From Sulfuriflexus sp. (GTDB taxonomy: Bacteria; Pseudomonadota; Gammaproteobacteria; AKS1), in the NCBI GenBank assembly GCA_023134145.1, contig JAGLUW010000010.1, positions 62,001-126,000 on the forward strand: a stretch of 64,000 bases of DNA, given 5' to 3'. The translations under genes were made by a program, and so were the position numbers. The notes beneath the pieces were generated by a model, which saw nothing but the letters and a program-made list of their open reading frames with translations, had not been told where the DNA came from and made no database searches. Position 1 is the first letter of the stretch. Each line of letters begins with the position of its first letter. Positions 42,649 through 52,121 of this stretch are shown piece by piece.

Positions 42649-43293
42649 TCAGGATTGCGCGAGTACAGTAAACCGACAACAGCTCCCCCCCTTAACCATA
42701 CATTCTTTATGCTCGATATTTACATTTTTTAACAGGGCTGAAATTAAAGATAAATCTAAATCACAAACTGAGTTGTTTTCAGTCGCGAGCTTATGAAATA
42801 CACAATTGCTGGCAACAATTTCATATAGGCCATCCTGTCCTAGCTCGGCTTTTGCTTCATAGCCTAAGTCATACATAATGCTTGTTAATTCACTAACTCG
42901 ATCAGCAAGACTATCTTTATCATGCATCTGCCCTTCAAACTCACTCGCTAGTTGATTCCCGAGTTCCACTAGGTAGCTTTTCAGCGTATTTTCACCAATT
43001 TTTTCTTTGAGCAAGCGCATCAATAAATTTGTAAACAAATCATAATGCCTAGGAAACAATTCCTTTCCCTCAGTGGTCAACGCGTAAACTTTGCTTGGAC
43101 GTCCGCCCGTGCTCGACATTGTTGAGCTTTCAATAAAGTCATTTCCCTTGAGGCTGACAAGATGTTGCTTAACGGCGTTGCGTGAGATCTCTAAGGCTTT
43201 AGACAATTCATCAACGGTTAAGCCTGCCGGACTATGTAGCAATAATTTAAGCAGGGATTTTTGACGTTGGCCAATAGTTACGAGTACAGACAT
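42649..43293 (-). CDS. HTH regulator with cysteine-rich C-terminus (SufR-like)
   Basis: Transcription factor of 214 residues. A winged helix (about 10-80, SRNAVKQHLVSLKGNDFIES and RPSKVYALTTEG) is followed by a dimer helix part and a C-terminal domain with cysteines in NCVFHK, VCDLD, KECMV and GGSCCRF. The first two are 12 residues apart, as in the iron-sulfur binding SufR family; the next lies 20 on, unlike SufR's 13. A redox, NO or iron-sulfur sensing role is likely. It is divergent from two small membrane-protein genes and probably controls them through the shared 124-base gap. Confidence 0.78.
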   Translation of the reverse strand: MSVLVTIGQRQKSLLKLLLHSPAGLTVDELSKALEISRNAVKQHLVSLKGNDFIESSTMSSTGGRPSKVYALTTEGKELFPRHYDLFTNLLMRLLKEKIGENTLKSYLVELGNQLASEFEGQMHDKDSLADRVSELTSIMYDLGYEAKAELGQDGLYEIVASNCVFHKLATENNSVCDLDLSLISALLKNVNIEHKECMVKGGSCCRFTVLAQS

Positions 43294-43336
43294 AAGATAA
43301 TTCTACCAAAAGAGAGGAGCCGCGTAGCAATAAATA

Positions 43337-43375
43337 CACTTATAGCATATTTATATTGCATATATGTCATAAGTG
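43337..43375. promoter_or_regulatory. Inverted repeat in the regulator/membrane-gene gap
   Basis: CACTTAT (43337-43343) and ATAAGTG (43369-43375) form a perfect 7-base inverted repeat with 25 bases between them. It lies between the SufR-like regulator (start 43293) and the divergent gene starting at 43418. The AT-rich core has two GCATAT direct repeats. It may be the regulator's operator overlapping both promoters. Confidence 0.4.
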
Positions 43376-43417
43376 CCGTATATTTCCTTTCAACCCATAA
43401 TAATAAGGAGATATAAC

Positions 43418-43762
43418 ATGCTTACCTATGCGATTATTTTATTAGCAATTACTGCCGTTGGTGGATTAGTTCTTGCGGCCAGCGTGCTCAGAGAGAAACT
43501 AGCCCCATGGCCTTTATCTATTGTTCACGCACTACTTGGCGCCGCTGGTTTAGTGATTTTGGTGCTTCTTGCCCTAGGTGAATCTACTTCGATGCAGAGC
43601 ACAGTGGCATTAGGTTTACTCGTTGTTGCTGCTCTTGGTGGTTTTTACCTTGCTTCATTACATCTTCGTGGAAAAGTTGCCCCCAAAGCGGTGGTTATTA
43701 TTCATGCTGGTGTGGCCGTTGCCGGTTTCCTTACCCTTGTCAGTATTGTTGTAAGTGTCTGA
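43418..43762 (+). CDS. Four-TM membrane protein with internal duplication
   Basis: Membrane protein of 114 residues from the ATG at 43418, seven bases after a perfect AAGGAG. The open frame starts 15 codons earlier but this ATG fits best. It has four helices in two similar halves: GGLVLAASVLREKLAPWPLS then IVHALLGAAG, and GGFYLASLHLRGKVAPKAVV then IIHAGVAVAG. The conserved histidine at the same place in each half could bind heme b or a metal. Not a family I recognise. It overlaps the DUF2231 gene by eight bases, so they form one unit. Confidence 0.75.
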   Translation: MLTYAIILLAITAVGGLVLAASVLREKLAPWPLSIVHALLGAAGLVILVLLALGESTSMQSTVALGLLVVAALGGFYLASLHLRGKVAPKAVVIIHAGVAVAGFLTLVSIVVSV

Positions 43763-44201
43763 TGAAGGATTGAAAAATTTGCTCAAGAATCACCCGATTC
43801 ACCCAGCATTTGTTCATTTTCCAATAGCCTGTTGGTCGCTTGCGACAGCAGGGGATGTTGCAAGTATATTTTATGGTGAAATTGCATGGAGACTTTCAGG
43901 AGTTTTACATGTCAGTGGCACATTGATTGCGCTTATTACCATGCTCACTGGTTTAATTGAAATGGTAAAGGTAGATGAGAATAGCCCGGCAATGAAAATA
44001 GTTAATCTACACATGAAATTTGTGATGATTACATGGTGTCTTTATGCGACAAGTCTTTTCTTACGTTTAGAATCCGGCAGTTTGGTAAAGCCCGATTTGT
44101 TAGAAATTTGTTTATCATTAAGCGCTTTTCTATTTCTTTTTGCTGTTGGCTTGTCTGGTGGAACCCTAGTATATAAATATAGGGTCGGTGTTAAAAATTA
44201 A
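43755..44201 (+). CDS. DUF2231-like membrane protein
   Basis: Membrane protein of 148 residues with four helices. The N-terminal NHPIHPAFVHFPIACWSLATAGD is typical of DUF2231, whose members often carry histidines in the membrane and are suspected to bind heme. The start is a GTG at 43755 overlapping the preceding stop. It ends before a strong terminator. With the preceding gene it forms a two-gene unit opposite a cysteine-rich regulator. Confidence 0.8.
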   Translation: MSDEGLKNLLKNHPIHPAFVHFPIACWSLATAGDVASIFYGEIAWRLSGVLHVSGTLIALITMLTGLIEMVKVDENSPAMKIVNLHMKFVMITWCLYATSLFLRLESGSLVKPDLLEICLSLSAFLFLFAVGLSGGTLVYKYRVGVKN

Positions 44202-44274
44202 TTTTTAAATATTTTATTAAGTTTTATATGAGTTTGTTGAACCGTATACTTCTCCCGATGTATCGGCTTTCTCG

Positions 44275-44302
44275 AAGCGCAGCTTAGGCTGCGCTTTTTT
44301 TT
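44275..44302 (+). terminator. Intrinsic terminator after DUF2231 gene
   Basis: A GC-rich 9-base stem AAGCGCAGC (44275-44283) with GCTGCGCTT (44288-44296), loop TTAG, runs into eight T. It is about 75 bases past the DUF2231 stop and fits a rho-independent terminator on the plus strand. Confidence 0.93.
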
Positions 44303-44329
44303 ATCTCGAATATTTGCAGGTCAGCTTAT

Positions 44330-44581
44330 TTAATCAAAAAGATCATTCGATAATAATGAGCTGATATAAGGTGCATAAGTCAGAACAGAACCTTGAGCAA
44401 TGCCCAGCGCCGAAAAAGCATCAGAAAATTCTCCAAAAAGAGATTCGTTACTAGGGTCTTTTTTTAATGCTTCTAAAGCAAATATTAAAGGCTCAATACT
44501 AGGGTCGTTAACGTATTGTCTTAATAATGTAATTGATATATCTAATTTCGCAGGGTCTACATTCTTTGTCATATTGGCCAT
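44330..44581 (-). CDS. Small hypothetical helical protein
   Basis: Soluble protein of 83 residues from the ATG at 44581, which has an AAAGGAT site nine bases upstream; the frame itself opens 17 codons earlier. It is acidic and probably all alpha-helical, with no signal peptide, and opens MANMTKNVDPAKLDIS. I recognise no family. It is transcribed alone between convergent and divergent neighbours. Confidence 0.6.
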   Translation of the reverse strand: MANMTKNVDPAKLDISITLLRQYVNDPSIEPLIFALEALKKDPSNESLFGEFSDAFSALGIAQGSVLTYAPYISSLLSNDLFD

Positions 44582-44663
44582 GTTTTTTATCCTTTCTTTA
44601 GTAAAAACAGGGGCATGATAAACCGTAATCATGCGTATTTCTATTTGTCACTACACCCTATTA

Positions 44664-45089
44664 TTACTTTAACATATGTGAGGCATAAGCCGCTGTAAAG
44701 GCCTGTTTTTGGAACACCTTTAGTTCAGTTTCTTCAAATGGAATTGGTAACGGGTTTTCTTTCAGAGCTGATTTTATCTGCGTTGCTGAAAGTATAGTTA
44801 CATCTATATCCGAAATAAGCTGAATGGCAGACTCTAGCTTAAAGCTGATCGCGCCACCTGCGAATTTTCCGGTTGGCATGCGCTCTCTTATGACAATTTC
44901 ATCAATCTTGTAATCGCGCATTAGTTTAGCAAATGTAAATTGAAAATTCTGGAGATCTTCTCGGCTGTGTTTTTTTTGTAGTGTTAGTTTTCGTACTCTA
45001 CAATCAGGAAGGTCAAACAGTTTATTTTCAAGAAAAAGTAAACAAATAACGGCGTCGCTACCGGTTAGATCAACACCACATATTCTCAT
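44664..45089 (-). CDS. DUF3010-like protein
   Basis: Soluble protein of 141 residues. It opens MRICGVDLTGSDAVICLL, an RNase H-like first strand, and later has IVIRERMPTGKFAGGAISFKLE. These resemble DUF3010, a small family of unknown function with a RuvC/RNase H-type fold. No known partner nearby. The family call is moderate. Confidence 0.6.
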   Translation of the reverse strand: MRICGVDLTGSDAVICLLFLENKLFDLPDCRVRKLTLQKKHSREDLQNFQFTFAKLMRDYKIDEIVIRERMPTGKFAGGAISFKLESAIQLISDIDVTILSATQIKSALKENPLPIPFEETELKVFQKQAFTAAYASHMLK

Positions 45090-45238
45090 TTATGATCCTT
45101 TATCGAAATTATTAATATTTCATTTGCAACCGGCTTTCGTAGGTCAAATAAAAACCTTAATTTATTTTTCATGTCCAATATTGTCAGGTGCTTAGCAATA
45201 TACATGGAATGTTATTAGTCCTAAATTGATAATAATAA

Positions 45239-47899
45239 TTATCTTCGCCATTCATCAATCAATGAGGCAACGAGTGCTGTCCAACCAGTTTGGTGTGATG
45301 CACCAAGTCCTGTGCCTTTGTCTCCGTGGAAGTATTCATAAAACAAAATATGATCTTTCCAGAGTGGATCGGTTTGGAATCGTTCATTGTTACCGTAAAC
45401 AGCGCGGCGGCCATCTTTGTCTTTAGCAAAGATATTAATCATGCCGTTAGCAAGACGTTCGGCCATGTCGCCTGCAGTGGCTTCTGTACCATCTTCCATT
45501 TTTATTTTTAGAAGATCACCATAGGCTTTGTCGAGTTTACGCAGTGACTCGATCATTAAGAAACTAGTCGGGAACCAAATTGGCCCACGCCAGTTGGAGT
45601 TGCCACCTTTGAGTTTGCATACGGCTTCACCTGGCTCATACCCCACCATGTTGTCGCCGAGAACGAAGGGGTGTTCTTCATGGTGTTTAGATAAACTACG
45701 CAGGCCGTAGTCTGACATGAATTCACCTTCGTCCCACATGCGTTCGAGAATACGTTTAAGCTGTTCTTCATTAACGATAGTAAGTATGTGCGTGTCAGTG
45801 TCTTTGGTCTTGATGCGGTTACAAACGTGTTGCACAACATCTTGACGATTTTTTACAAACCAATCAAAGCTGGAAGTAAATTCATTAAATGAATTTATTT
45901 TTTCTCGTTCGAGACGCTCCACTGCAAATAATGGAATCAAACCAACCAGCGAACGTACGCGTAGTTTGTGGAAACTTTCGTCTGGGTAGCGTAGTACGTC
46001 GTAGAAGAAACCATCTTCTTCATCCCAAAGATTGTAATTACGGTTGCCCATTTGTTTCATGGCGGCGCCAACGTAGATGTAATGTTGGAAGTACTTCGTC
46101 GCAAGGCCTTCGTAAACAGGATTGTCTTTTGCCAGCTCTAGTGCAATACGCATGAGGTTAAGACAGAACATGCCCATCCAGCCGGTGGCATCAGATTGTT
46201 CGAGTGTTGCGCCACCTGGGAGTTCTTCAGAGCGATCAAATACCGTGATGTTATCTAGGCCAAGGAAACCGCCTTCGAAAACATTATTGCCTTCGGAATC
46301 AACTTTATTAATCCACCAAGCAAAGTTGATAAGTAATTTGTGGAAACACTTTTGTAAGAATTCGCGATCAGGTTTGCCGTTGCGTTTCCTATCCATATTG
46401 TAAACACGCCAAACAGCCCAAGCATGTACGGGTGGATTAAGATCGGAGAATTCCCATTCGTAAGCAGGGATCTGTCCATTAGGGTGTTGGAACTGTTCAA
46501 ACAACATTAACCACAGTTGGTCTTTGGCAAATTCAGGATCGATCAATGTAATCGGCACGGTATGGAAGGCGAGATCCCATGCGGCGAACCAGGGGTATTC
46601 CCATTTGTCTGGCATGGAGAGTATGCGCATTGAATTTAGGTGACGCCAATGTTGGTTACGAATACCCCAACGTGAATCGGGTGGTGGCATTTTGCCATTA
46701 TCACCAGCAAGCCAGCGTTGCACATCGAAGATGTAGTTTTGCTTCGTCCACATTAAACCCGCAAAGGCTTGGCGTTGAATATTCTTTTCGTCTTCATTGG
46801 CTTTTGGCGGATGCACGTCGGCGTAAAATTCATCGGCGTCTTTTAAACGGGCTTCAACAATCTTATCAACATCGGCGAGCGGATCTTTCATCGCGCTATC
46901 AGTAAGGCGAAGTTTTAATACCGTAGTGCCACCGGCTTTAACGGTACGGGTGAAATGAATCCCTGCCTTGGTACCCGTGTTCTTGGTGTTAATACATTTT
47001 TCACCATTAACGACGTGCCCATGAAACGCATCTTTAACAAATTTATTTCCGTCATCGGCATCTTCACCGTAAACGCGAGCCATATTAGTTTCGTTGTTGG
47101 TGAACATGGGCGTGCCATCTTCATCAGCATACAAATAACGTTTACCTAATTTGTATTCAAACGGCAGATTCTTCAGGCCAGTTGATTCACTATCATCGGC
47201 TTCAAGGTGAACATGTTTGCTCGCCTTGCGACCTTTTTTGATAATAGGTGCATCAAGCGCTTCGTCACCCCATGACCAAATATTGCGGAACCATAGGTTC
47301 GGAATAAGATGAATTTCAGCATCTTCAGGGCCGCGGTTGTGAACCGTAATACGAATCGCAATATCTTCGGCATCTTGTTTGGCGTATTCCATAAATACAT
47401 CGAAGTAACGGTCGTCATCAAAGGCGCCGGTATCGAGTAGTTCGTATTCTTCGCCTTGACCACCGCGTGATTTATTTACGTCGATGAGTTCCTGATAAGG
47501 GTATTCCGCATGCGGATACTTGTAGAGGAACTTCATGTAACTGTGAGTAGGGGTACTGTCTAGGTAGAAATAATATTCTTTTACGTCCTCTCCGTGGTTG
47601 CCTTCGTGTGGCGTCAGGCCAAACAGGCGTTCTTTGAGAATAGGATCTTTGCCATTCCACAAAGCGAGAGAAAAGTTCAGGAGTTGGTAGCGATCACTGA
47701 TGGCGCCAATGCCATCTTCACCCCAGCGGTAGGCTTTACTGCGCGCCATGTCATGGCTGAGGTAACCCCACGCATCACCGTCGTCACTGTAGTCTTCGCG
47801 AACGGTGCCCCACGAACGTTCACTGAGGTAGGGCCCCCAACGTTGCCATGTTGCTTGTTCGTCTTTGATTGCTTGTAAGCGTTTTTTTTCCTGACTCAT
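45239..47899 (-). CDS. Glycoside hydrolase family 63-like glucosidase
   Basis: Large cytoplasmic protein of 886 residues without a signal peptide. It has the (alpha/alpha)6 barrel stretches typical of bacterial GH63 glucosidases, such as [51 protein letters not shown] and near the C-terminus [22 protein letters not shown]63 enzymes cleave alpha-glucosides; bacterial forms with this layout often act on compatible-solute glucosides. The N-terminal half is a beta-sandwich domain (about 1-330). It stands alone. Substrate not determined. Confidence 0.88.
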   Translation of the reverse strand: MSQEKKRLQAIKDEQATWQRWGPYLSERSWGTVREDYSDDGDAWGYLSHDMARSKAYRWGEDGIGAISDRYQLLNFSLALWNGKDPILKERLFGLTPHEGNHGEDVKEYYFYLDSTPTHSYMKFLYKYPHAEYPYQELIDVNKSRGGQGEEYELLDTGAFDDDRYFDVFMEYAKQDAEDIAIRITVHNRGPEDAEIHLIPNLWFRNIWSWGDEALDAPIIKKGRKASKHVHLEADDSESTGLKNLPFEYKLGKRYLYADEDGTPMFTNNETNMARVYGEDADDGNKFVKDAFHGHVVNGEKCINTKNTGTKAGIHFTRTVKAGGTTVLKLRLTDSAMKDPLADVDKIVEARLKDADEFYADVHPPKANEDEKNIQRQAFAGLMWTKQNYIFDVQRWLAGDNGKMPPPDSRWGIRNQHWRHLNSMRILSMPDKWEYPWFAAWDLAFHTVPITLIDPEFAKDQLWLMLFEQFQHPNGQIPAYEWEFSDLNPPVHAWAVWRVYNMDRKRNGKPDREFLQKCFHKLLINFAWWINKVDSEGNNVFEGGFLGLDNITVFDRSEELPGGATLEQSDATGWMGMFCLNLMRIALELAKDNPVYEGLATKYFQHYIYVGAAMKQMGNRNYNLWDEEDGFFYDVLRYPDESFHKLRVRSLVGLIPLFAVERLEREKINSFNEFTSSFDWFVKNRQDVVQHVCNRIKTKDTDTHILTIVNEEQLKRILERMWDEGEFMSDYGLRSLSKHHEEHPFVLGDNMVGYEPGEAVCKLKGGNSNWRGPIWFPTSFLMIESLRKLDKAYGDLLKIKMEDGTEATAGDMAERLANGMINIFAKDKDGRRAVYGNNERFQTDPLWKDHILFYEYFHGDKGTGLGASHQTGWTALVASLIDEWRR

Positions 47900-48022
47900 A
47901 TTTCAACTACCTTGTTGTGGCCATTAGCCATTCGAGATTTTTATTGTTTGTTTGAGGCTCACAATTCTTGATGAGCGCACTTGGCTATTTATATCTCAGC
48001 TTAACTGTTGAGAAAGGGTTTG

Positions 48023-49057
48023 TCAGGTCAGCAATTTCCAGTTTATGGTCTCGCCAGCACGAAGCGGGATAACGCGCTGCTCTCCAAGTGGATAATGGTC
48101 AGGCACCGTCCATTGTTGTTGTTGCAGAGTAATGCTACCGGCATTGCGGGGCAGGCCATAGAAATCAGGGCCATAGAAACTGGCAAAGCCTTCTAATTTG
48201 TCGAGCGCACCGGCGGCGGCAAAGGCTTCGGTATAAAGTTCGATGGCAGCATGTGCGGTATACATACCGGCACAACCACAGGCAGATTCTTTTGCGCCTT
48301 GTGGATGCGGGGCGCTATCTGTGCCGAGGAAGAATTTAGGGTTACCGCTAGTCGCTGCAAAAATCAGCGCTTCTCGATGTGCTTCGCGCTTGAGTATGGG
48401 GAGGCAGTAATGGTGCGGGCGCATGCCACCCACGAACATGGCATTACGGTTCATCAACAGATGGTGGGCGGTAATAGTCGCAGCAACATTAGCGGGTGTG
48501 TTGAGGATAAAATCTACCGCATCGCGTGTGGTGATGTGTTCGAGCACAACCTTCAATTTGGGGAAAGCGCCCAATAGAGGCATTAGCTGATCGTGAATAA
48601 AGACCTTCTCTCGGTCAAAGACATCAATGGCGGGATCGGTAACCTCTCCATGTATAAGGAGTAACAGACCTGTTTCTTGCATGGCCTTCAATGCCGGATG
48701 GGTTTTACGGATATCCGTAACACCTGAATCTGCATTGGTGGTTGCGCCAGAAGGATAGAGTTTTACTGCATAAATATGCTCGCAGGCGGCGGCCTTGTGG
48801 ATCTCTTCAGCCGAGGTGTTATCCGTGAGATACAGGGTCATCAATGGCGTGAAACCAGTATCCGCAGGTAGTGCAGCGAGGATCTGTTCTCGGTAGGCCA
48901 AGGCCATATCGACCGTGATGATGGGCGACTTTAGATTCGGCATGATAATCGCGCGGCCAAATTGGCTTGCGGTATGCGTGATAACGCTGGCCATGGCATC
49001 GCCATCACGTACGTGTAGGTGCCAATCGTCAGGTTTTGTCAGGTTAATGCTTTGCAT
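48023..49057 (-). CDS. pyrC: Dihydroorotase PyrC
   Basis: Catalyses the cyclisation of carbamoyl aspartate to dihydroorotate, step three of pyrimidine synthesis. The 344-residue protein is a class II dihydroorotase. It has the metal-binding [10 protein letters not shown], the carbamylated lysine in [30 protein letters not shown] and the catalytic Asp in [10 protein letters not shown]. Length is normal. No other pyr gene is adjacent. Confidence 0.96.
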   Translation of the reverse strand: MQSINLTKPDDWHLHVRDGDAMASVITHTASQFGRAIIMPNLKSPIITVDMALAYREQILAALPADTGFTPLMTLYLTDNTSAEEIHKAAACEHIYAVKLYPSGATTNADSGVTDIRKTHPALKAMQETGLLLLIHGEVTDPAIDVFDREKVFIHDQLMPLLGAFPKLKVVLEHITTRDAVDFILNTPANVAATITAHHLLMNRNAMFVGGMRPHHYCLPILKREAHREALIFAATSGNPKFFLGTDSAPHPQGAKESACGCAGMYTAHAAIELYTEAFAAAGALDKLEGFASFYGPDFYGLPRNAGSITLQQQQWTVPDHYPLGEQRVIPLRAGETINWKLLT

Positions 49058-49108
49058 AGTGTATTCCGTTGTTTGGAGAATTATGCCACGAAGCGGCGGG
49101 TACGTCTG

Positions 49109-49678
49109 CTATGAGGCAGGTTCTTCTTCAAACGATTCGGTGTGATAACGCTGCACCTTAATATTGTCTGACCAATAGTCACCCGGTAGACCAGCCTTGT
49201 TTTTCAGATGAAACAGGAACTGCTCGGGTCGGGGGAGTGATTCCCATACGGTTGGCAAAAAGGTGCCGCGATGCAGTCCTTCACTGAGTAGCAGACCGTC
49301 TTTGCCCAGTTGTAGTTGATCGAGCAGCTCTTGTTCAGAACTAAATTGAATCGGTTCGGGGGGAGTAAGTATTTCGATATGGATATGCAGTTGGTCAAAC
49401 TCGTTAGCCTGTAGTGGCGGGAAGCGCGGGTCACGGAAGGCCGCGTTAAATGCGTTACTGGCGATATCATCGACCAGTGCCTGATGTGCTTCAAGGCTAC
49501 CGATACAACCGCGAAGTTCTCCATGTTTATGCAGGGTGACAAAGCTGGCGCGTGGTTGTTGTAGTTCGGTGGAGTAGGTTTGTTTTTTTACAGCCAGTGG
49601 CTGACCGTGTGTTAATCCAGATTGAATTGATTCTCGAGCAAGATTGAGAAGGGTTTGTCTGTCGGTGTTGCAAAGCAT
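49109..49678 (-). CDS. amrA: AMMECR1-domain protein (AmmeMemoRadiSam system A)
   Basis: Protein of 189 residues from the ATG at 49678, two bases after the amrB stop; a GTG start at 49699 overlapping amrB is also possible. It has the AMMECR1 pattern: ASFVTLHKHGELRGCIGSLEA, FNAAFRDPRFPPL, LGKDGLLLSEG and GTFLPTVWESLP. The AMMECR1 family is conserved from bacteria to humans without a settled activity. It is next to the MEMO-like and radical SAM partners that define the system. Confidence 0.9.
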   Translation of the reverse strand: MLCNTDRQTLLNLARESIQSGLTHGQPLAVKKQTYSTELQQPRASFVTLHKHGELRGCIGSLEAHQALVDDIASNAFNAAFRDPRFPPLQANEFDQLHIHIEILTPPEPIQFSSEQELLDQLQLGKDGLLLSEGLHRGTFLPTVWESLPRPEQFLFHLKNKAGLPGDYWSDNIKVQRYHTESFEEEPAS

Positions 49679-49680
49679 GG

Positions 49681-50481
49681 CTAACGGGTTACGCTCCACG
49701 CTCCATAACCAACTACCTGGTTACGATCACCCGCGGTATCGCCTGAGTTACGTAGATCAAGAGTGTGCACCTGCAGACCACGTTGCCGCGCAACGGTGAG
49801 TAAACCTTTTACGGGGTTACGGCCACAGGCATCTTCATCACCGATGGCATCCGGGTTAAGGGATTCAATTGCGGTGCAGGTGTGTCTGTCCATCTTTTGC
49901 GCCGAACTGTATTCGTGATAGTGACTTAGATCAGAGCTGATGACGATTAGAGTCGAATCGTCTTGCCAGGCAAGATCGATGACCTCGGCAACTTCATTGG
50001 CGGTCGCATCGCCGACCACGATGGGCACTAATTCAAATTCACCAAGCACTTCCTGCAGGAAGGGTAACTGAACCTCAAGGCTGTGTTCCTGTGCATGTGC
50101 GACATCCATTGTCTGTACCTGTGGCAACTGGTTTAGCTGTTCCGTAGTAATGGCATCAAGCTTGATATTGCCAAGCGGCGTGGTAAAAAATGTCGCGCCG
50201 GACGTGGCAAGCCCACGGAAACCGACCCGGTGCGATGGGCCAAGCAAGATCACGCGTTGAATTTTATTACGCAGCGGGCGTAGATTGACATAGGCACTGG
50301 CGGCAATGGGACCAGAGTAGATGTAACCGGCATGGGGGACGATAAGGGCCAGCGGGGCTTGTTCAATTGACGATGCTGCGGCAAGGAAATCGGTGATCTG
50401 CTCATGTAACTCATTCGAGTTGGCGGGATAGAATAATCCCGCTACCGCTGCAGGTCTGATTGTTTCGGTATTCTGAACCAT
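49681..50481 (-). CDS. amrB: MEMO1-family protein (AmmeMemoRadiSam system B)
   Basis: Protein of 266 residues from the ATG at 50481; the frame continues 79 codons upstream, but that part runs through the divergent gene amrS and has no family similarity. MEMO features are AAVAGLFYPANSNEL, IVPHAGYIYSGPIAASAY, LLGPSHRVGF, AQEHSLEVQLPFLQ and VISSDLSHYH, with histidines that could bind metal as in human MEMO1. It pairs with amrA on one strand and diverges from amrS. Confidence 0.92.
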   Translation of the reverse strand: MVQNTETIRPAAVAGLFYPANSNELHEQITDFLAAASSIEQAPLALIVPHAGYIYSGPIAASAYVNLRPLRNKIQRVILLGPSHRVGFRGLATSGATFFTTPLGNIKLDAITTEQLNQLPQVQTMDVAHAQEHSLEVQLPFLQEVLGEFELVPIVVGDATANEVAEVIDLAWQDDSTLIVISSDLSHYHEYSSAQKMDRHTCTAIESLNPDAIGDEDACGRNPVKGLLTVARQRGLQVHTLDLRNSGDTAGDRNQVVGYGAWSVTR

Positions 50482-50574
50482 CGCACTGACACCCTCATTA
50501 TTGGTAATGTAATAGCTGAGCGTATGTGTACATAAAGACTTGAAGTCGCCCTGTAAGAGGCCTATATATAGAGT

Positions 50575-51672
50575 ATGACACATAAAAGTGACCCGACAAC
50601 TATTGATACAAAATACTGGCACCTGCTTGAGGATGGGCGGGTACAGTGTGATTTGTGTCCACGCTTTTGCAAGTTGCACGAAGGGCAGCGCGGCCTGTGT
50701 TTCATTCGCGCCAATCAAGATAACCGGATCGTGATGACGAGTTATGGGCTTTCAAGCGGTTACTGTATTGACCCTATTGAAAAGAAGCCATTGAATCATT
50801 TTCTGCCAGGAACCCCGGTGTTGTCATTTGGTACGGCCGGTTGCAACCTTGCCTGTAAGTTTTGCCAGAACTGGGACATTAGCAAGTCACGCGAGATCCA
50901 CACACTGGCTGATTCTGCATCACCCGAGCTGATCGCCCGTGCGGCTAAAGAACTGAATTGTCGTAGTGTCGCCTACACCTATAACGACCCGGTAATCTTC
51001 CATGAATATGCAATTGATGTGGCTAAGGCCTGTCATGAGGTTGGCGTAAAATCAGTTTCGGTGAGTGCGGGTTATGTTTGTCCAGAACCACGTGCTGAAT
51101 TTTACCAACACATGGATGCGGCGAATATTGATCTAAAAGCTTTTGATGAAGATTTTTATCATAAGCTGACTGGCGCCCATTTGCAGCCAGTGCTGGAAAC
51201 ATTGCAATACTTGTATCATGACACTGATGTTTGGCTGGAAACCACGACACTGTTAATTCCCGGTAAAAATGATAGTGACAAAGAGCTGGAAGAAATGACT
51301 CAATGGGTCGTGGAAAATCTTGGGCCCGATATGCCGATGCACTTTTCTGCCTTCCACCCGGATTACAAGATGATGGATATTCCTTCGACGCCGAAGGAAA
51401 CTTTGATCAAGGCTCGCGAGATCGCGATGAAGAACGGGGTACGATATGCCTATACCGGCAATGTTCATAATCAGGCAGGGGACAGCACCTATTGTCACCA
51501 CTGCGGTACAACGCTGATTGGCCGTGACTGGTATGAACTCAGTGAGTGGAACCTTGATGCACAAGGGCATTGCAAGAGCTGTGGCACTGCTTGCGCCGGG
51601 GTGTTTGAGGAAAAGCCCGGCCAATGGGGCCGACGTCAACAACCGGTTCACCTGGCAGATTTCGCTGTTTGA
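50575..51672 (+). CDS. amrS: AmmeMemoRadiSam radical SAM enzyme
   Basis: Radical SAM protein of 365 residues. The [4Fe-4S] motif is CNLACKFC; before it lies an extra cysteine set (CDLCPRFCKLHEGQRGLC), and the C-terminus has two zinc-ribbon-like pairs (CHHCG and CKSCG). The layout matches the third component of the AmmeMemoRadiSam system. The reaction is unknown. Its start is 93 bases from the divergent amrB start, so the two units probably share a regulatory region. Confidence 0.93.
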   Translation: MTHKSDPTTIDTKYWHLLEDGRVQCDLCPRFCKLHEGQRGLCFIRANQDNRIVMTSYGLSSGYCIDPIEKKPLNHFLPGTPVLSFGTAGCNLACKFCQNWDISKSREIHTLADSASPELIARAAKELNCRSVAYTYNDPVIFHEYAIDVAKACHEVGVKSVSVSAGYVCPEPRAEFYQHMDAANIDLKAFDEDFYHKLTGAHLQPVLETLQYLYHDTDVWLETTTLLIPGKNDSDKELEEMTQWVVENLGPDMPMHFSAFHPDYKMMDIPSTPKETLIKAREIAMKNGVRYAYTGNVHNQAGDSTYCHHCGTTLIGRDWYELSEWNLDAQGHCKSCGTACAGVFEEKPGQWGRRQQPVHLADFAV

Positions 51673-51695
51673 CCAATAATAAATAGGGTTATTGG
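51673..51695 (+). terminator. Weak hairpin after amrS
   Basis: CCAATAA (51673-51679) with TTATTGG (51689-51695) forms a 7-base stem directly at the amrS stop, followed by GGTTT only. It is AT-rich without a proper T-run, so termination is uncertain. Confidence 0.35.
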
Positions 51696-51705
51696 GGTTT
51701 CGTGC

Positions 51706-51733
51706 TTGACTTGCTAGCTGCTGCGCTTAGACT
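51706..51733 (+). promoter_or_regulatory. Sigma70-type promoter upstream of the S24-like gene
   Basis: TTGACT (51706-51711) and TAGACT (51728-51733) are spaced by 16 bases and lie 52 bases before the ATG. A hairpin GCCTCTC/GAGAGGC (51734-51740 with 51758-51764) follows directly and would form at the 5' end of the message. Prediction by pattern only. Confidence 0.55.
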
Positions 51734-51785
51734 GCCTCTCCGATATTTAGTCTGGCCGAGAGGCTTGGATGCATAGGAGCTAGCT

Positions 51786-52121
51786 ATGAGTGGTGGTTGT
51801 TCATCAAGTGACGTAGAACCGTTTGCCTTAATGGTGATGGGTGACAGCATGTCGCCTGAATTTGTGGATGGCACGATTATTATCGTTGACCAATCGGCTC
51901 CCTGTGGCCCCGGTGCTTATGCCGTGATCGATTACCAAGGTGAGACAACGTTCCGCCAGTATATTGAACGCGATGGCAAAAAATTTATGCATGCCTTAGA
52001 TGGCAGTGAAGACGATATTGAATTGGTCGAAAAATACAAAGTGCGTGGTGTGGTGATTCAGCAAAAACTTAGACGCAAAGTAAAGCATTATGAATGGTCA
52101 CCTGTGAGTAATGCAAAGTAA
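51786..52121 (+). CDS. Stand-alone S24/LexA-like peptidase-fold protein
   Basis: Protein of 111 residues with the S24 fold of LexA and phage repressors but no DNA-binding domain. The nucleophile motif is GDSMSPEFVDGTIIIVD. At the place of the catalytic lysine (VKRL in LexA) I read TFRQYI, so the general base seems replaced by arginine. It may therefore bind rather than cut, or use another residue. A GGAG site precedes the ATG. It overlaps prmB by one base (TAATG), so both are one transcript. Cellular role unknown. Confidence 0.78.
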   Translation: MSGGCSSSDVEPFALMVMGDSMSPEFVDGTIIIVDQSAPCGPGAYAVIDYQGETTFRQYIERDGKKFMHALDGSEDDIELVEKYKVRGVVIQQKLRRKVKHYEWSPVSNAK

